Source: Simkaniaceae bacterium (GTDB taxonomy: Bacteria; Chlamydiota; Chlamydiia; Chlamydiales; Simkaniaceae). From it: a stretch of 64,000 nt of DNA. This document shows, in pieces, positions 51,258 through 60,294 of this stretch. Position numbers and translations under genes: made by a program. The number at the start of each line of letters is the position of its first letter. The stretch's first letter is position 1. The notes under the pieces were generated by a model, which saw only the letters and a program-made list of their open reading frames with translations, was not told the DNA's origin and did not search any database. The stretch is from positions 26,544 through 90,543 of the forward strand of contig JASJDV010000010.1 in NCBI GenBank assembly GCA_030064985.1, read 5' to 3'.

Positions 51258-51920
51258 ATGAAAAAGTACTTTATCACTGGTCTCGTGATTCTCCTTCCCT
51301 TGGCAGTAACGATTGTGATCGTTGTTTTCATTGTGAACTTCTTGACCAAGCCTTTCATCGGAATCGTTTCAGGATTTTTGAAAGACTTTGGAATGTTGAA
51401 CAAAGGGGTTTTTTTTCTCACACAAGAACAAGTTGTTCTCTACGGCAGTGAGCTTCTTATCTTGATGTGCCTCTTTCTCTTTACCCTTTTACTCGGAGTC
51501 ATTGCCCGTTGGTTTTTCTTCAAAGCTTTTCTCAATTTAAGTGATAAAATCCTCCATAGAATCCCTCTTGTAAATAAAGTTTATAAAACGACTCAGGAGA
51601 TCATTAAAACGATTTTTGTAACAGATAAAAGTTCTTTCAAACAGGTTGTAATGGTTCCTTTTCCTAAGTCTGGAACTTACGTTATGGGACTAGTTTCTAG
51701 AGAATCTCCAAAGGTCTGTTCTGAAAAATCAGGGAGCGAGCTTTATTCCGTTCTAGTCCCGACTACTCCAAACCCAACAACTGGCTTTCTCCTGATGTAT
51801 AAAAAAGAAGATATGATTTTCCTTGATTTAAAACCTGAACACGCTATCAAGTACATTGTTTCTTGTGGGGTAATCACTCCAGAATATCAAGTAAAACTCG
51901 AAGCTGAAAATAACGCATGA
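51258..51920 (+). CDS. DUF502-family membrane protein (copy 1)
   Basis: MKKYFITGLVILLPLAVTIVIVVFIVNFLTKPFIGIV ... IPLVNKVYKTTQEIIKTIF ... VMVPFPKSGTYVMGLVS ... VLVPTTPNPTTGFLLM. Confidence 0.9.
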   Translation: MKKYFITGLVILLPLAVTIVIVVFIVNFLTKPFIGIVSGFLKDFGMLNKGVFFLTQEQVVLYGSELLILMCLFLFTLLLGVIARWFFFKAFLNLSDKILHRIPLVNKVYKTTQEIIKTIFVTDKSSFKQVVMVPFPKSGTYVMGLVSRESPKVCSEKSGSELYSVLVPTTPNPTTGFLLMYKKEDMIFLDLKPEHAIKYIVSCGVITPEYQVKLEAENNA

Positions 51921-52549
51921 AGAAAACATTTTTTGCAGGCTTAGCCATTCTTCTCCCAATAGCTATAACGCTATTTGTCGTTTTTTTCACCGTAGACTTT
52001 TTGACATCCCCGTTCATGGGGATTGTTGAGGATTTTATTAAGAATCACATAAAAGCAGAGCTTGCAGCCTACCACAAATACCTCCTTTTTTTTGTGAGTC
52101 GGGTCATTGTTCTGATCCTCTTTCTAATGCTTGTCTTTGTACTTGGAGCTCTTGGAAGAAAGCTCTTTTTTTCTTGGTTTATTAACCTCACACACCGCAT
52201 CTTTTATAAAATTCCAATTATCAAAACGATCTATAAGGTGATACTAGAGATTAGCAGTAGTATCTTTTCAACTAAAGAAAAAGCTTTTTTTAAAGGAACT
52301 GTTGCCGTTCCGTTTCCAAATAGTAAAAGTAAAGCTTTAGGACTTCTTTCAGGAAGTCCCCCCGATGAGGTCACCGAAAAAAAAAAGAATCTCCAAACAG
52401 TTTTTGTTCCAACCTCACCGCATCCTATATCAGGTTTTTTGATGATGTACGATGACCAAGAGGTCCAAAAAACAGCTATGGAAACAGAAGACCTCTTCAA
52501 ATTTCTCCTTTCCTGTGGAGTCTTTCACCCTAACGAGGAAAAGTCATGA
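51917..52549 (+). CDS. DUF502-family membrane protein (copy 2, tandem paralogue)
   Basis: MKKTFFAGLAILLPIAITLFVVFFTVDFLTSPFMGIV ... IPIIKTIYKVILEISSSIF ... VAVPFPNSKSKALGLLS ... VFVPTSPHPISGFLMM; ATGA overlap with copy 1. Confidence 0.9.
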   Translation: MKKTFFAGLAILLPIAITLFVVFFTVDFLTSPFMGIVEDFIKNHIKAELAAYHKYLLFFVSRVIVLILFLMLVFVLGALGRKLFFSWFINLTHRIFYKIPIIKTIYKVILEISSSIFSTKEKAFFKGTVAVPFPNSKSKALGLLSGSPPDEVTEKKKNLQTVFVPTSPHPISGFLMMYDDQEVQKTAMETEDLFKFLLSCGVFHPNEEKS

Positions 52550-52968
52550 ATCGTGCTGTCCGAGTCACATTTTTTCAGGTAAAAAGCGATGCTGAAAAAC
52601 GGGAACGCATGATCCGTCTTGCTGAGGAGTATTTTGAAAAAAAAGAGCCCCTTGTCATCCAGCTCCCCCATCAAAAAGCCTTGGAATATGTCGATCTTCT
52701 CCTTTGGAGAGCGCCTAAAGAAAGCTTTCTTCCTCATACGATTAAAGATAAAGCGACCCAAGATTTTATTGTCCTAACCTCTTGTAGAAAAAATCCTAAT
52801 GGCGCTCGGAGTGTCTTAAATCTATGCCCAGAGCCCGTTTATAATAAAAATCTTTCATTTATAAAGATTTACGAACTTGAAGACCTTGCTTCAACTCATA
52901 AAAACCGTCTTGCTCAAGAGCGCTATAAAGCCTATAAAAATGCAGGCTATGGAATGATTACAGTCTAA
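52546..52968 (+). CDS. HolC-like DNA polymerase III chi subunit
   Basis: VTFFQVKSDAEKRERMIRLAEEYFEKKEPLVIQLPHQKALEYVDLLLWRAPKESFLPHTI resembles HolC; ATGA overlap with the DUF502 gene. Confidence 0.6.
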   Translation: MNRAVRVTFFQVKSDAEKRERMIRLAEEYFEKKEPLVIQLPHQKALEYVDLLLWRAPKESFLPHTIKDKATQDFIVLTSCRKNPNGARSVLNLCPEPVYNKNLSFIKIYELEDLASTHKNRLAQERYKAYKNAGYGMITV

Positions 52969-53221
52969 TCATCTTTCAACGATTAATGGAGCATTCAGTC
53001 CTGAAACTACCTTGCTAATGCAACTTTTAAACAAATAACTCAATTTAGATCGAGTGCTTGGAGGTTTTGCCGGGCATCTTTATATTCTATAAAAAAAATA
53101 CCTTATAATAAGTAGGTTCTACAAGACCTAATCACTTTGTTCCTTCGAAAAATTTAAGTTAGCCCCTTGAAATTATCTCTTTGTTAGGTTAGCCTATCTT
53201 TTTACACGGAGTAAAACCAAT

Positions 53222-53392
53222 ATGACTAGAGTTAGTAAAAAAGACCGGTTAAAGCGGTGCCCTCGCAAGCCGCGCTATGGATCGCTAAAAACAGGTCCTC
53301 TGAAAGACAATTTACCTAAAGGTTTTAAAGAACATACAAACGTTTTTACTGGCAAAAACACTCACTCAGTATTCATTCCAAAGGTTAAATAG
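53222..53392 (+). CDS. Small basic protein (56 aa), not in supplied ORF track
   Basis: ATG..TAG reads MTRVSKKDRLKRCPRKPRYGSLKTGPLKDNLPKGFKEHTNVFTGKNTHSVFIPKVK; very basic, 11 nt upstream of a second small ORF in a conserved cluster. Confidence 0.75.
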   Translation: MTRVSKKDRLKRCPRKPRYGSLKTGPLKDNLPKGFKEHTNVFTGKNTHSVFIPKVK

Positions 53393-53403
53393 GAGTCCTA
53401 TCA

Positions 53404-53565
53404 ATGTCTAGACACCCAAGTTATGGTAAATCGAATAAAGAGGGAAAAAAGCGAAACGTCCTAAAACGTTTTGAGCGTATAGATGTTCTAAGAAAAATGG
53501 GCCGCTGGAAAGAGGGCGAAAATAAAAAGGTCACAGGGCTTCCCAAGACACCCACCATGCAGTGA
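53404..53565 (+). CDS. PVC-superphylum small basic signature protein (53 aa), not in supplied ORF track
   Basis: ATG..TGA reads MSRHPSYGKSNKEGKKRNVLKRFERIDVLRKMGRWKEGENKKVTGLPKTPTMQ; MSRHPSxGKSxxxGxxRNVLKRFERI...VxGLPKTP is the family pattern as I recall it; AGGAGT RBS. Confidence 0.88.
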   Translation: MSRHPSYGKSNKEGKKRNVLKRFERIDVLRKMGRWKEGENKKVTGLPKTPTMQ

Positions 53566-54020
53566 ACGTTCATACGAGAAATAGCCAAAGTGCTCTAAAC
53601 ATTGACCTTAAATGTGTTGAGCGCTTAGTTAAATTATTTCTCAAGTGGAAAAGTATAAAGTGCGATGAAGTGACGATTCATTTTATTGACAAACGAGAAA
53701 TGACAGCACTCCACAAAGAACATTTTCAAAACCCAACCCCCACAGATTGCATCTCTTTTCCCATTGATTCTCCTAATGAAACAAATCATGGGTACTCGAT
53801 CTTAGGAGAAGTTTTTGTTTGCCCCGAAGTTGCGATTGAGTATGTTCGCGAAACTGAGGGAAACCCTTACCGAGAAACCACTCTTTATATTCTTCATGGA
53901 CTTCTCCATCTTTTAGGATATGACGATCGAGATGATAAAAGTCGATTCGTTATGCGTGACCAAGAAAAATCTGCTATGTTATATCTAGAAAGAAACAAGG
54001 AAACCCTCGATGCAGTTTAG
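53562..54020 (+). CDS. ybeY: Endoribonuclease YbeY
   Basis: TDCISFPID...LGEVFVCPEVA...LHGLLHLLGYDDRDD; GTG start overlaps the upstream small ORF. Confidence 0.92.
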   Translation: MNVHTRNSQSALNIDLKCVERLVKLFLKWKSIKCDEVTIHFIDKREMTALHKEHFQNPTPTDCISFPIDSPNETNHGYSILGEVFVCPEVAIEYVRETEGNPYRETTLYILHGLLHLLGYDDRDDKSRFVMRDQEKSAMLYLERNKETLDAV

Positions 54021-54903
54021 ACTATTCATAGCTTTTAGTTTCATCATCCCGGCTTTTCTTTTTGGGGGCTCAGAAAATGACTTCTTTCGTGCTTGTTTAA
54101 ATGGTAACATGGAAAAAGTGATTGAACTCTACAACAAGGAAGGGCTTAGGCTTACTTTTTCTCGAGATAAAGATAAAAATACTCCCCTTCATTTAGCATG
54201 CTGCTCAAAAAAAGGAGGAAATAAAAAAAACACAGTCGACTTTCTAATTTCTAATGGCGTCGATGTGAATGCAACAAATAAAGCTGGGGAGACTCCCCTA
54301 GTGATTGCTGTTTCTAATGGGAATTATGAAGCAACAGAGCTCCTATTGAAGACAAAAGGGATCAATGTGAATCAGACGACTCGAGGTTTTACTCCCCTTC
54401 ATCTAGCGGTTGTCAATGAATTTACTCCCCTAGTCAAGCTTTTGTTAAACCATCCAGAAGTCAACCCTAATTTTGGAACTGCTGACGGAGCAACACCTCT
54501 CCACTTTGCCGCAATGACAGGATTGCGAGAAGAAGCCAAGCTTTTAATCGATGATCCTCGAACCGATGTCAATGCTCCGCAGCACGATCATATTTATTCT
54601 GGAGCGACTCCCCTTCATTTTGCAGCAATGCAAGGTCAAACAGAAATTGTTGACTCTCTTTTGAAGACCCATCGAGTCAGGATTCATGCTGTTTTAGATC
54701 GTGGAGATTATGAAGGCTTCACCCCCTTACATTTTGCTGTTTTGAATCCTGATGCTCCTAATGTCTATTCAACTGTCAAGCTCCTTTTAAGAGCTGGAGC
54801 CAATCCCAAAACAAAATGCAGTGTGGGAAAAAGACCTGCCGACCTTACCTCTGTTAAAGTCGTACAAACTCTCTTAAATAATCCCAAACAAGCTAGAGAT
54901 TAG
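54010..54903 (+). CDS. Ankyrin-repeat protein with N-terminal signal peptide
   Basis: Signal MQFRLFIAFSFIIPAFLFGG; repeats NTPLHLACCSKKG, ETPLVIAVSNGNYEATELLL, FTPLHLAVVNEFTPLVKLLL, ATPLHFAAMTGLREEAKLLI, ATPLHFAAMQGQTEIVDSLL, FTPLHFAVLN. Confidence 0.93.
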   Translation: MQFRLFIAFSFIIPAFLFGGSENDFFRACLNGNMEKVIELYNKEGLRLTFSRDKDKNTPLHLACCSKKGGNKKNTVDFLISNGVDVNATNKAGETPLVIAVSNGNYEATELLLKTKGINVNQTTRGFTPLHLAVVNEFTPLVKLLLNHPEVNPNFGTADGATPLHFAAMTGLREEAKLLIDDPRTDVNAPQHDHIYSGATPLHFAAMQGQTEIVDSLLKTHRVRIHAVLDRGDYEGFTPLHFAVLNPDAPNVYSTVKLLLRAGANPKTKCSVGKRPADLTSVKVVQTLLNNPKQARD

Positions 54904-54909
54904 AAGAAA

Positions 54910-56238
54910 ATGACTTTATTATTGGAAATGAGTGTCATTTTCCTTCTTGGAGCAAGCGCAATCACTGCTCTGACAAAAGCGTTGCAGATTTTAGGTCGTA
55001 TTCAAAGTAAAAAAGAGTTTAGGAGGAAACCCCACTTTTTCTTTGCTTATACTTTTGTGAAAAGACTTTTTTCTAAAAACCCGTGGGACAATCTTTTCTA
55101 TCTTTTTAGCTTTACAAAGCATCTCCTCCGCCTTCTCTACTCAACCACTTTTTTCTTCTATCTCCTCTCTTTTTTTTTCAACACAAACCTTACTGAAAGT
55201 AGCCGCCCCTTTTATTTCACCTTTTCTCAAATCGTCCTCTGTATTGCTATTGTCATAGCTGTAGGTCTTTTCTGTGACTTCTTTTTCCGCTTCATTGTGA
55301 CTTTTAACCCCCCTCTTTTCATCCGTATTGTCACACCCGCAACAACCTTCTTCCTTCTTCTTTTTTCACCTATTACTTTCCTCCTATTAAACGCGCAAAA
55401 AAGTCTTTTTCGTCGAAACAAGGTCCTTCCTGATAGTTATTCCCGCACTCGAGTTAAAGATAAAATCTTAGAAGTGGTTCATGAATCAGAGCTCACGCAT
55501 GACTTAGAACCATTCGACAGAAGAATTATCAGTGCTGTAGCTTCCTTCCGCGACCGTATTGCTCGAGAAATTATGGTACCTCGTATCGATATGTTTACTC
55601 TTTCAGTAAATCAAACAGTGTATGAAGCTGCCCAAAAGTTTGTGTCAGAGGGCTATAGTCGTATCCCCGTCTATAAAGAAAATGTCGATGCTATCATTGG
55701 CGTTCTTCTTTATAAAGATGTCATGGCATATTATCTTAATAGCATTGATAAAAAAGATCGTTCTTTATTAGAAACCCCCTTAAAAAAACTTGTTAAGCCC
55801 ATCCTTTATTCGCCTGAGACAAAAAAAATCTCTGTTCTCCTTCAAGAGTTTCGGACTAAACAAATCCACCTAGCCATTGTTGTTGATGAATATGGGAATG
55901 CAGAAGGGATCGTAACTATTGAAGATATTTTAGAAGAGCTCGTTGGTGAAATCGCCGATGAATATGATATGATTGAAGAAGAAAAACTCCATTTTCCTCA
56001 TCCCAACGGAGGGTGGATTGTCGATGGAAAAATGACCATCCTTGATATTGAAAAAGAAACCGGTATTAAAATCCCTACCAGCCTGGAATATGATACAATT
56101 GGAGGGTACATCTTTCACCGCGCGGGAACAATCCCCTTAAAAGGGTGGAAAGTCCATAGTGATCAGTTCGATCTTGAAGTCACGGCCTCAAGTGAACGCG
56201 TTATCGATAAAGTTCTAATCATCCCTGCAAAATCCTAG
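54910..56238 (+). CDS. CBS-domain hemolysin/CorC-like membrane protein
   Basis: TM N-terminus, paired CBS ([51 protein letters not shown]...[31 protein letters not shown]) and CorC_HlyC C-terminal domain. Confidence 0.93.
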   Translation: MTLLLEMSVIFLLGASAITALTKALQILGRIQSKKEFRRKPHFFFAYTFVKRLFSKNPWDNLFYLFSFTKHLLRLLYSTTFFFYLLSFFFNTNLTESSRPFYFTFSQIVLCIAIVIAVGLFCDFFFRFIVTFNPPLFIRIVTPATTFFLLLFSPITFLLLNAQKSLFRRNKVLPDSYSRTRVKDKILEVVHESELTHDLEPFDRRIISAVASFRDRIAREIMVPRIDMFTLSVNQTVYEAAQKFVSEGYSRIPVYKENVDAIIGVLLYKDVMAYYLNSIDKKDRSLLETPLKKLVKPILYSPETKKISVLLQEFRTKQIHLAIVVDEYGNAEGIVTIEDILEELVGEIADEYDMIEEEKLHFPHPNGGWIVDGKMTILDIEKETGIKIPTSLEYDTIGGYIFHRAGTIPLKGWKVHSDQFDLEVTASSERVIDKVLIIPAKS

Positions 56239-56363
56239 AAATTCCATCGCAGCGAAAACAGAGTTCGCAAAGAAGTAAGGAACCGCGCAAAAGTTTACCC
56301 TTCTATTGAAAAACAATTAAATTTGTGGTATAGTGAGTGTAAAACCCTAAAAGTGAGAAACTT

Positions 56364-58232
56364 ATGCGTCGTTCAATCAGTTATACAGAGCCAAAAGTTG
56401 CCTTCGCAGGTGAAACAAAAACTTGGAAATTTATTTATACTCCAGCAAACGATCTTCCAAAGGGTGCTCGTTTAAAATTTGATCTTGGTTCTAAAGGACG
56501 CGGGTTTGATTGGGAACGACCTCAGACGAATGTAAAAAATAAAAAAAACCTGATTTGGCTAGAAACTCCTGGCAAAAAAAGAATTGAAGCCATTGAAGTC
56601 TCCACTCGTGACACCAAGCTTCCCCACTATCAGTTTACCCTTCCTGGAGATATAAAAGCTGGTGAAGAAGTGGCAATTTATTTGGGAACTCCCGATAAAG
56701 CCGGGACCCAAAAAAAAGGCAGTCGCGCTCAGTCTTATACAGTCCGACGACGCCCTTTCAAGCTTTATATCGATGCCAAAGGAAAAGGAGAGTATAAAGA
56801 GAGTGAAACTTTCTATATTGATGTGAAGGGCAATGCGCTTCACTCTATCCGTATTATCGTCCCATCTATCGTCAATAAAAACCAACGTTTCGATGTCATT
56901 GTTCGCTTTGAAGACCCATTTGGAAACTTAACAGGGAATGCTCCAGAAGGAACCCTCATTGAATTTTCTTACGAACGTTTACGTGAAAGCATCAATTGGA
57001 AACTCTTTGTTCCTGAAACAGGCTTCATTAACCTCCCTAATCTCTACTTCAATGAACCCGGTGTCTACAAAATCCAACTGAAAAACCTTGCTACAAATGA
57101 AACGTTTTCTTCTTGCCCAATTAAATGCTTTTCATGTACCGATCGTCAGCTTTACTGGGGAAATTTTCATGGAGAATCAGTTCTTTACGATGCTGGACAA
57201 AACATTGAATCCTGTCTTAGACATATCAGAGACGAAGAAGCCTTGCAATTTTTTAGTACTTCCTCTTTTGAAAGTGAAGTGGAAACCCCTGCTAGTATCT
57301 GGAAAGGAATCAGCAGCCACGTTGCTGAATTTAACGAAGATGATCGTTTTACCACATTCCTGGGAATGCAATGGGCAGGCGCCCCGGAAGCAGAAGGGCT
57401 AAGGCAAATTGTCTATACAAAAGATTCCAAACCCATTTTTCGAAAAAAAGAAAGTAAATCTAATAATCTCAAAAAGATCTACAATAGCCATACCTCAAAA
57501 GATTTTTTCTCTATCCCCACCTTTACTATGGGTTCTGAAACGTTTTACGACTTCGAAAATTTTGCCCCAGACTATGAAAAGGTTGTTGAAATCTATAATG
57601 CCTGGGGTTCTTCCGAATGTACGAAAGCAGAAGGCAACCCGCGCCCTATTTCTACAAAATCAAAAAAAGGGATGAAGGAAAAAGCGGAGGGGTCGATCCG
57701 AAAAGCTCTTAACAAAAACCTCCGTTTTGGCTTCGTTGCTGGTGGACTAGACGATCGGGGCGTCTTCCAAGATCTTTTTGATTCCAAGCAAGTCCAGTAT
57801 TCTCCAGGATTAACAGCTATCTTGGCAACTAACCACTCCCGAGACGGTCTGATCCAAGCCCTTAATAAAAAGTCGTGCTATGCCACAACAGGTCCTCGGA
57901 TCATTACTGAAATTGAGATTGCTGGGGCCCCGATGGGATCAGAACTCAATACTAAAGTGAAACCAGGGCTCGCCTATAACCGTCACATAACTGGATACGC
58001 TGTAGGAACAGCTCCCATCAAAGAAATTTTCATTATACGCAATGGAAAACCCTTCCATACATTCACGCCTAAAAACGATACCTTCGAATTTGCTCATGAT
58101 GACGATCAACCGTTAGACAAAGTCGCTTTGAAACTTAAAGGCGATCGTCCTCCTTTCGTCTATTACTATATACGTGTGGAACAAGAAGATGGTCATCTTG
58201 CTTGGACCTCTCCCATTTGGGTAGACCTTTGA
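56364..58232 (+). CDS. DUF3604-family protein (PHP-like, putative phosphoesterase)
   Basis: LYWGNFHGESVLYDAGQNIESCLRHIRDEEALQFFSTSSFE resembles the DUF3604 LYWGDLHxHS motif; later EIYNAWGSSE, FGFVAGGLDDRG, LNKKSCYATTGPRI. Confidence 0.75.
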   Translation: MRRSISYTEPKVAFAGETKTWKFIYTPANDLPKGARLKFDLGSKGRGFDWERPQTNVKNKKNLIWLETPGKKRIEAIEVSTRDTKLPHYQFTLPGDIKAGEEVAIYLGTPDKAGTQKKGSRAQSYTVRRRPFKLYIDAKGKGEYKESETFYIDVKGNALHSIRIIVPSIVNKNQRFDVIVRFEDPFGNLTGNAPEGTLIEFSYERLRESINWKLFVPETGFINLPNLYFNEPGVYKIQLKNLATNETFSSCPIKCFSCTDRQLYWGNFHGESVLYDAGQNIESCLRHIRDEEALQFFSTSSFESEVETPASIWKGISSHVAEFNEDDRFTTFLGMQWAGAPEAEGLRQIVYTKDSKPIFRKKESKSNNLKKIYNSHTSKDFFSIPTFTMGSETFYDFENFAPDYEKVVEIYNAWGSSECTKAEGNPRPISTKSKKGMKEKAEGSIRKALNKNLRFGFVAGGLDDRGVFQDLFDSKQVQYSPGLTAILATNHSRDGLIQALNKKSCYATTGPRIITEIEIAGAPMGSELNTKVKPGLAYNRHITGYAVGTAPIKEIFIIRNGKPFHTFTPKNDTFEFAHDDDQPLDKVALKLKGDRPPFVYYYIRVEQEDGHLAWTSPIWVDL

Positions 58233-58502
58233 GCCCTTGCAACTCTTGATAAGAAAAAAAATGAAAAGATTTTAAAAAGGCAAAAGATAAAGCTAAAGCC
58301 GTTTACATGTTAAAAAAGCTTTCGGAGAAAAAGACAGTAAGGCTTATGTAAAATATCCCATGGAACAGATAAAGTAAGAGCTTACGGAATACAAAAATGG
58401 GGCGGTCTTCTTGCTTTTCGGGATTGAAGGATCCTTTTATAATGTGGTAGGATTGTGAATGAACTTGCTCTAGAAAAAATTGAAGCTTTTCGGGATGGAT
58501 CT

Positions 58503-60185
58503 ATGAAGCGCACTTTCTTCTTAACTCTTCTTTTCTTTTCTACTCTTTTTGGAACAGAAAGCGAATCGAAAATTTCCAAGTATCAAGTACTCTATCTTAT
58601 CCAAGCAGGAGAAGTAGAAAGAGGGATTGAGCTGTATCAGTCTTACGCTAAACAGGTGGGAACCCATGATTTTTCTATCTTAGAGCAGATGGGGCACCTA
58701 ATCTTGAATTTAGGAGCAAAGTCGAAAGATGAAGAAAGTCTTCTTCTCGCAATGTATGGACTGGGAATTGCGGGTTCACTAGAAGGAATGGATCTTTATG
58801 AAATGGGCATGAGGAGTCGCAATCCTATGACTCAAATGGCAACGATTCAGTTTTTAAGCCGCTCGCAAGACGATCGGGTCGAAAATCTCCTTTTTAAAGC
58901 ATTTTCCTCTCCTTTTCTTCAGGTTAGAATGGAGGCAGCCTATGCTCTGGCCATGCATCGCTCTGAAAAAGTAACGGGAATGATCGATTCATTGATGCAA
59001 AAACTTCCCCCTTTCATCCATGTCCACTTTCCAGAACTTTTTGCAATGATTGGAACTCCAGACGCCATGGCCATTTTAAAACGGATGGTCAGTCACTCCC
59101 ATTTATCGGTGCGCCTAGCATCCATCCTAACGGCTGCAAAATATGGGAGAGATGATTTTCTTACTGAAATTCGATCTGGCGCCACCCATTCTGACCAAGC
59201 AGAGCAAGAAACATGTGCTGCTGCTTTGGGGTATTTAAAAGATTCTCACTCGATTCCTCTTTTAAAAAACCTTTCTGAGTCAAATCACTTGAATGTCAAA
59301 CTTGCTGCTTGCCTCTCCCTTTCGAAGCTAGGAGACATGCACTTCCGTGAACCAATCATCGAAAGTGCTTTCCAGAAAAATCTACTTGCGATCCCTATGC
59401 TTATCGAAGTGCCGCATACTGAACCCCTTTTGACCTCGCTTTTAAAGGATTATAATTTTCATATCCGAGTAAATAGTGCCTTGGTTCTTTTAAAAAAGAA
59501 GAATCCTAATTGTGTAGCTACGCTCATCCAAATGCTTATCAAGGATCAAAAAGATCTAGGCTTCCAACCGTTCTATTCTACAGGACATACTCTTATGGCT
59601 TGGAAAGTGATTCCTTCTGCAACACAGTATGCGAAAAAACATCAGATTGATATTCCTACGATCACCTTGGCTCTTAGAGAACAAATTCTACTAGATGCTA
59701 TGGAACTCCCTGAAGAGGCATTTCTAAGCATCGCTCGAGCCATTTTTTCAAAAAAAGAAAATGAGCTGATTCCTCTTTTAGTGCATCTTATTGAAAACCT
59801 AAAGACCCCTGCAGCAATTTCTCTTCTTCAAGAAGAATCGAAACGGGCTGGAGCCCCATTCATCCGTACCTATTGCCACCTGGCTCTCCACCGTCTTAAA
59901 GCTGAAAAATACCATGCCGACTTTATCCATGAATGGATGGAAAAAAGGCAAGATCATGAACTCTTCCAGTTCCGCGACATCCTCTCATGGGCCGAAAGAA
60001 AAGAAAGTCAAACAGAATACCTTTTAACACCTAAAGAAACCTCTCGCCTTTTGATCGAAGGGTATGAAGCCTTAGCAGAGAGTCATGAGCTAAGAGGGAT
60101 TGATCTTTTAGTCCAAGCCATTGGAACTGGGCATACAAAAAACCGCTATGTTCTTGCTGGACTCTTGCTCAAGGCGATCCAATGA
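58503..60185 (+). CDS. Exported HEAT-like repeat protein
   Basis: Signal MKRTFFLTLLFFSTLFGTES; alpha-solenoid repeats (VRMEAAYALAMHRSEKVTGMIDSL, VRLASILTAAKYG, TCAAALGYLKDSHSIPLLKNL, VKLAACLSLSKLGD). Confidence 0.75.
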   Translation: MKRTFFLTLLFFSTLFGTESESKISKYQVLYLIQAGEVERGIELYQSYAKQVGTHDFSILEQMGHLILNLGAKSKDEESLLLAMYGLGIAGSLEGMDLYEMGMRSRNPMTQMATIQFLSRSQDDRVENLLFKAFSSPFLQVRMEAAYALAMHRSEKVTGMIDSLMQKLPPFIHVHFPELFAMIGTPDAMAILKRMVSHSHLSVRLASILTAAKYGRDDFLTEIRSGATHSDQAEQETCAAALGYLKDSHSIPLLKNLSESNHLNVKLAACLSLSKLGDMHFREPIIESAFQKNLLAIPMLIEVPHTEPLLTSLLKDYNFHIRVNSALVLLKKKNPNCVATLIQMLIKDQKDLGFQPFYSTGHTLMAWKVIPSATQYAKKHQIDIPTITLALREQILLDAMELPEEAFLSIARAIFSKKENELIPLLVHLIENLKTPAAISLLQEESKRAGAPFIRTYCHLALHRLKAEKYHADFIHEWMEKRQDHELFQFRDILSWAERKESQTEYLLTPKETSRLLIEGYEALAESHELRGIDLLVQAIGTGHTKNRYVLAGLLLKAIQ

Positions 60186-60294
60186 GATATAATCGTAACA
60201 CTTAAAATTTGGTAAGGAGAAAGACTCTTCAAATTTCCAAGTTTATAATGCAACGAGTGTTACACAGCCCGAGCTCTCTTTTAAGAATGATAAA

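Noticed and set aside
58235-58455. Lys-rich frame between the DUF3604 and HEAT genes (KAFGEKDSKAYVKYPMEQIK)
   Set aside because: Short, without a start codon and low-complexity; insufficient to support a gene or remnant.
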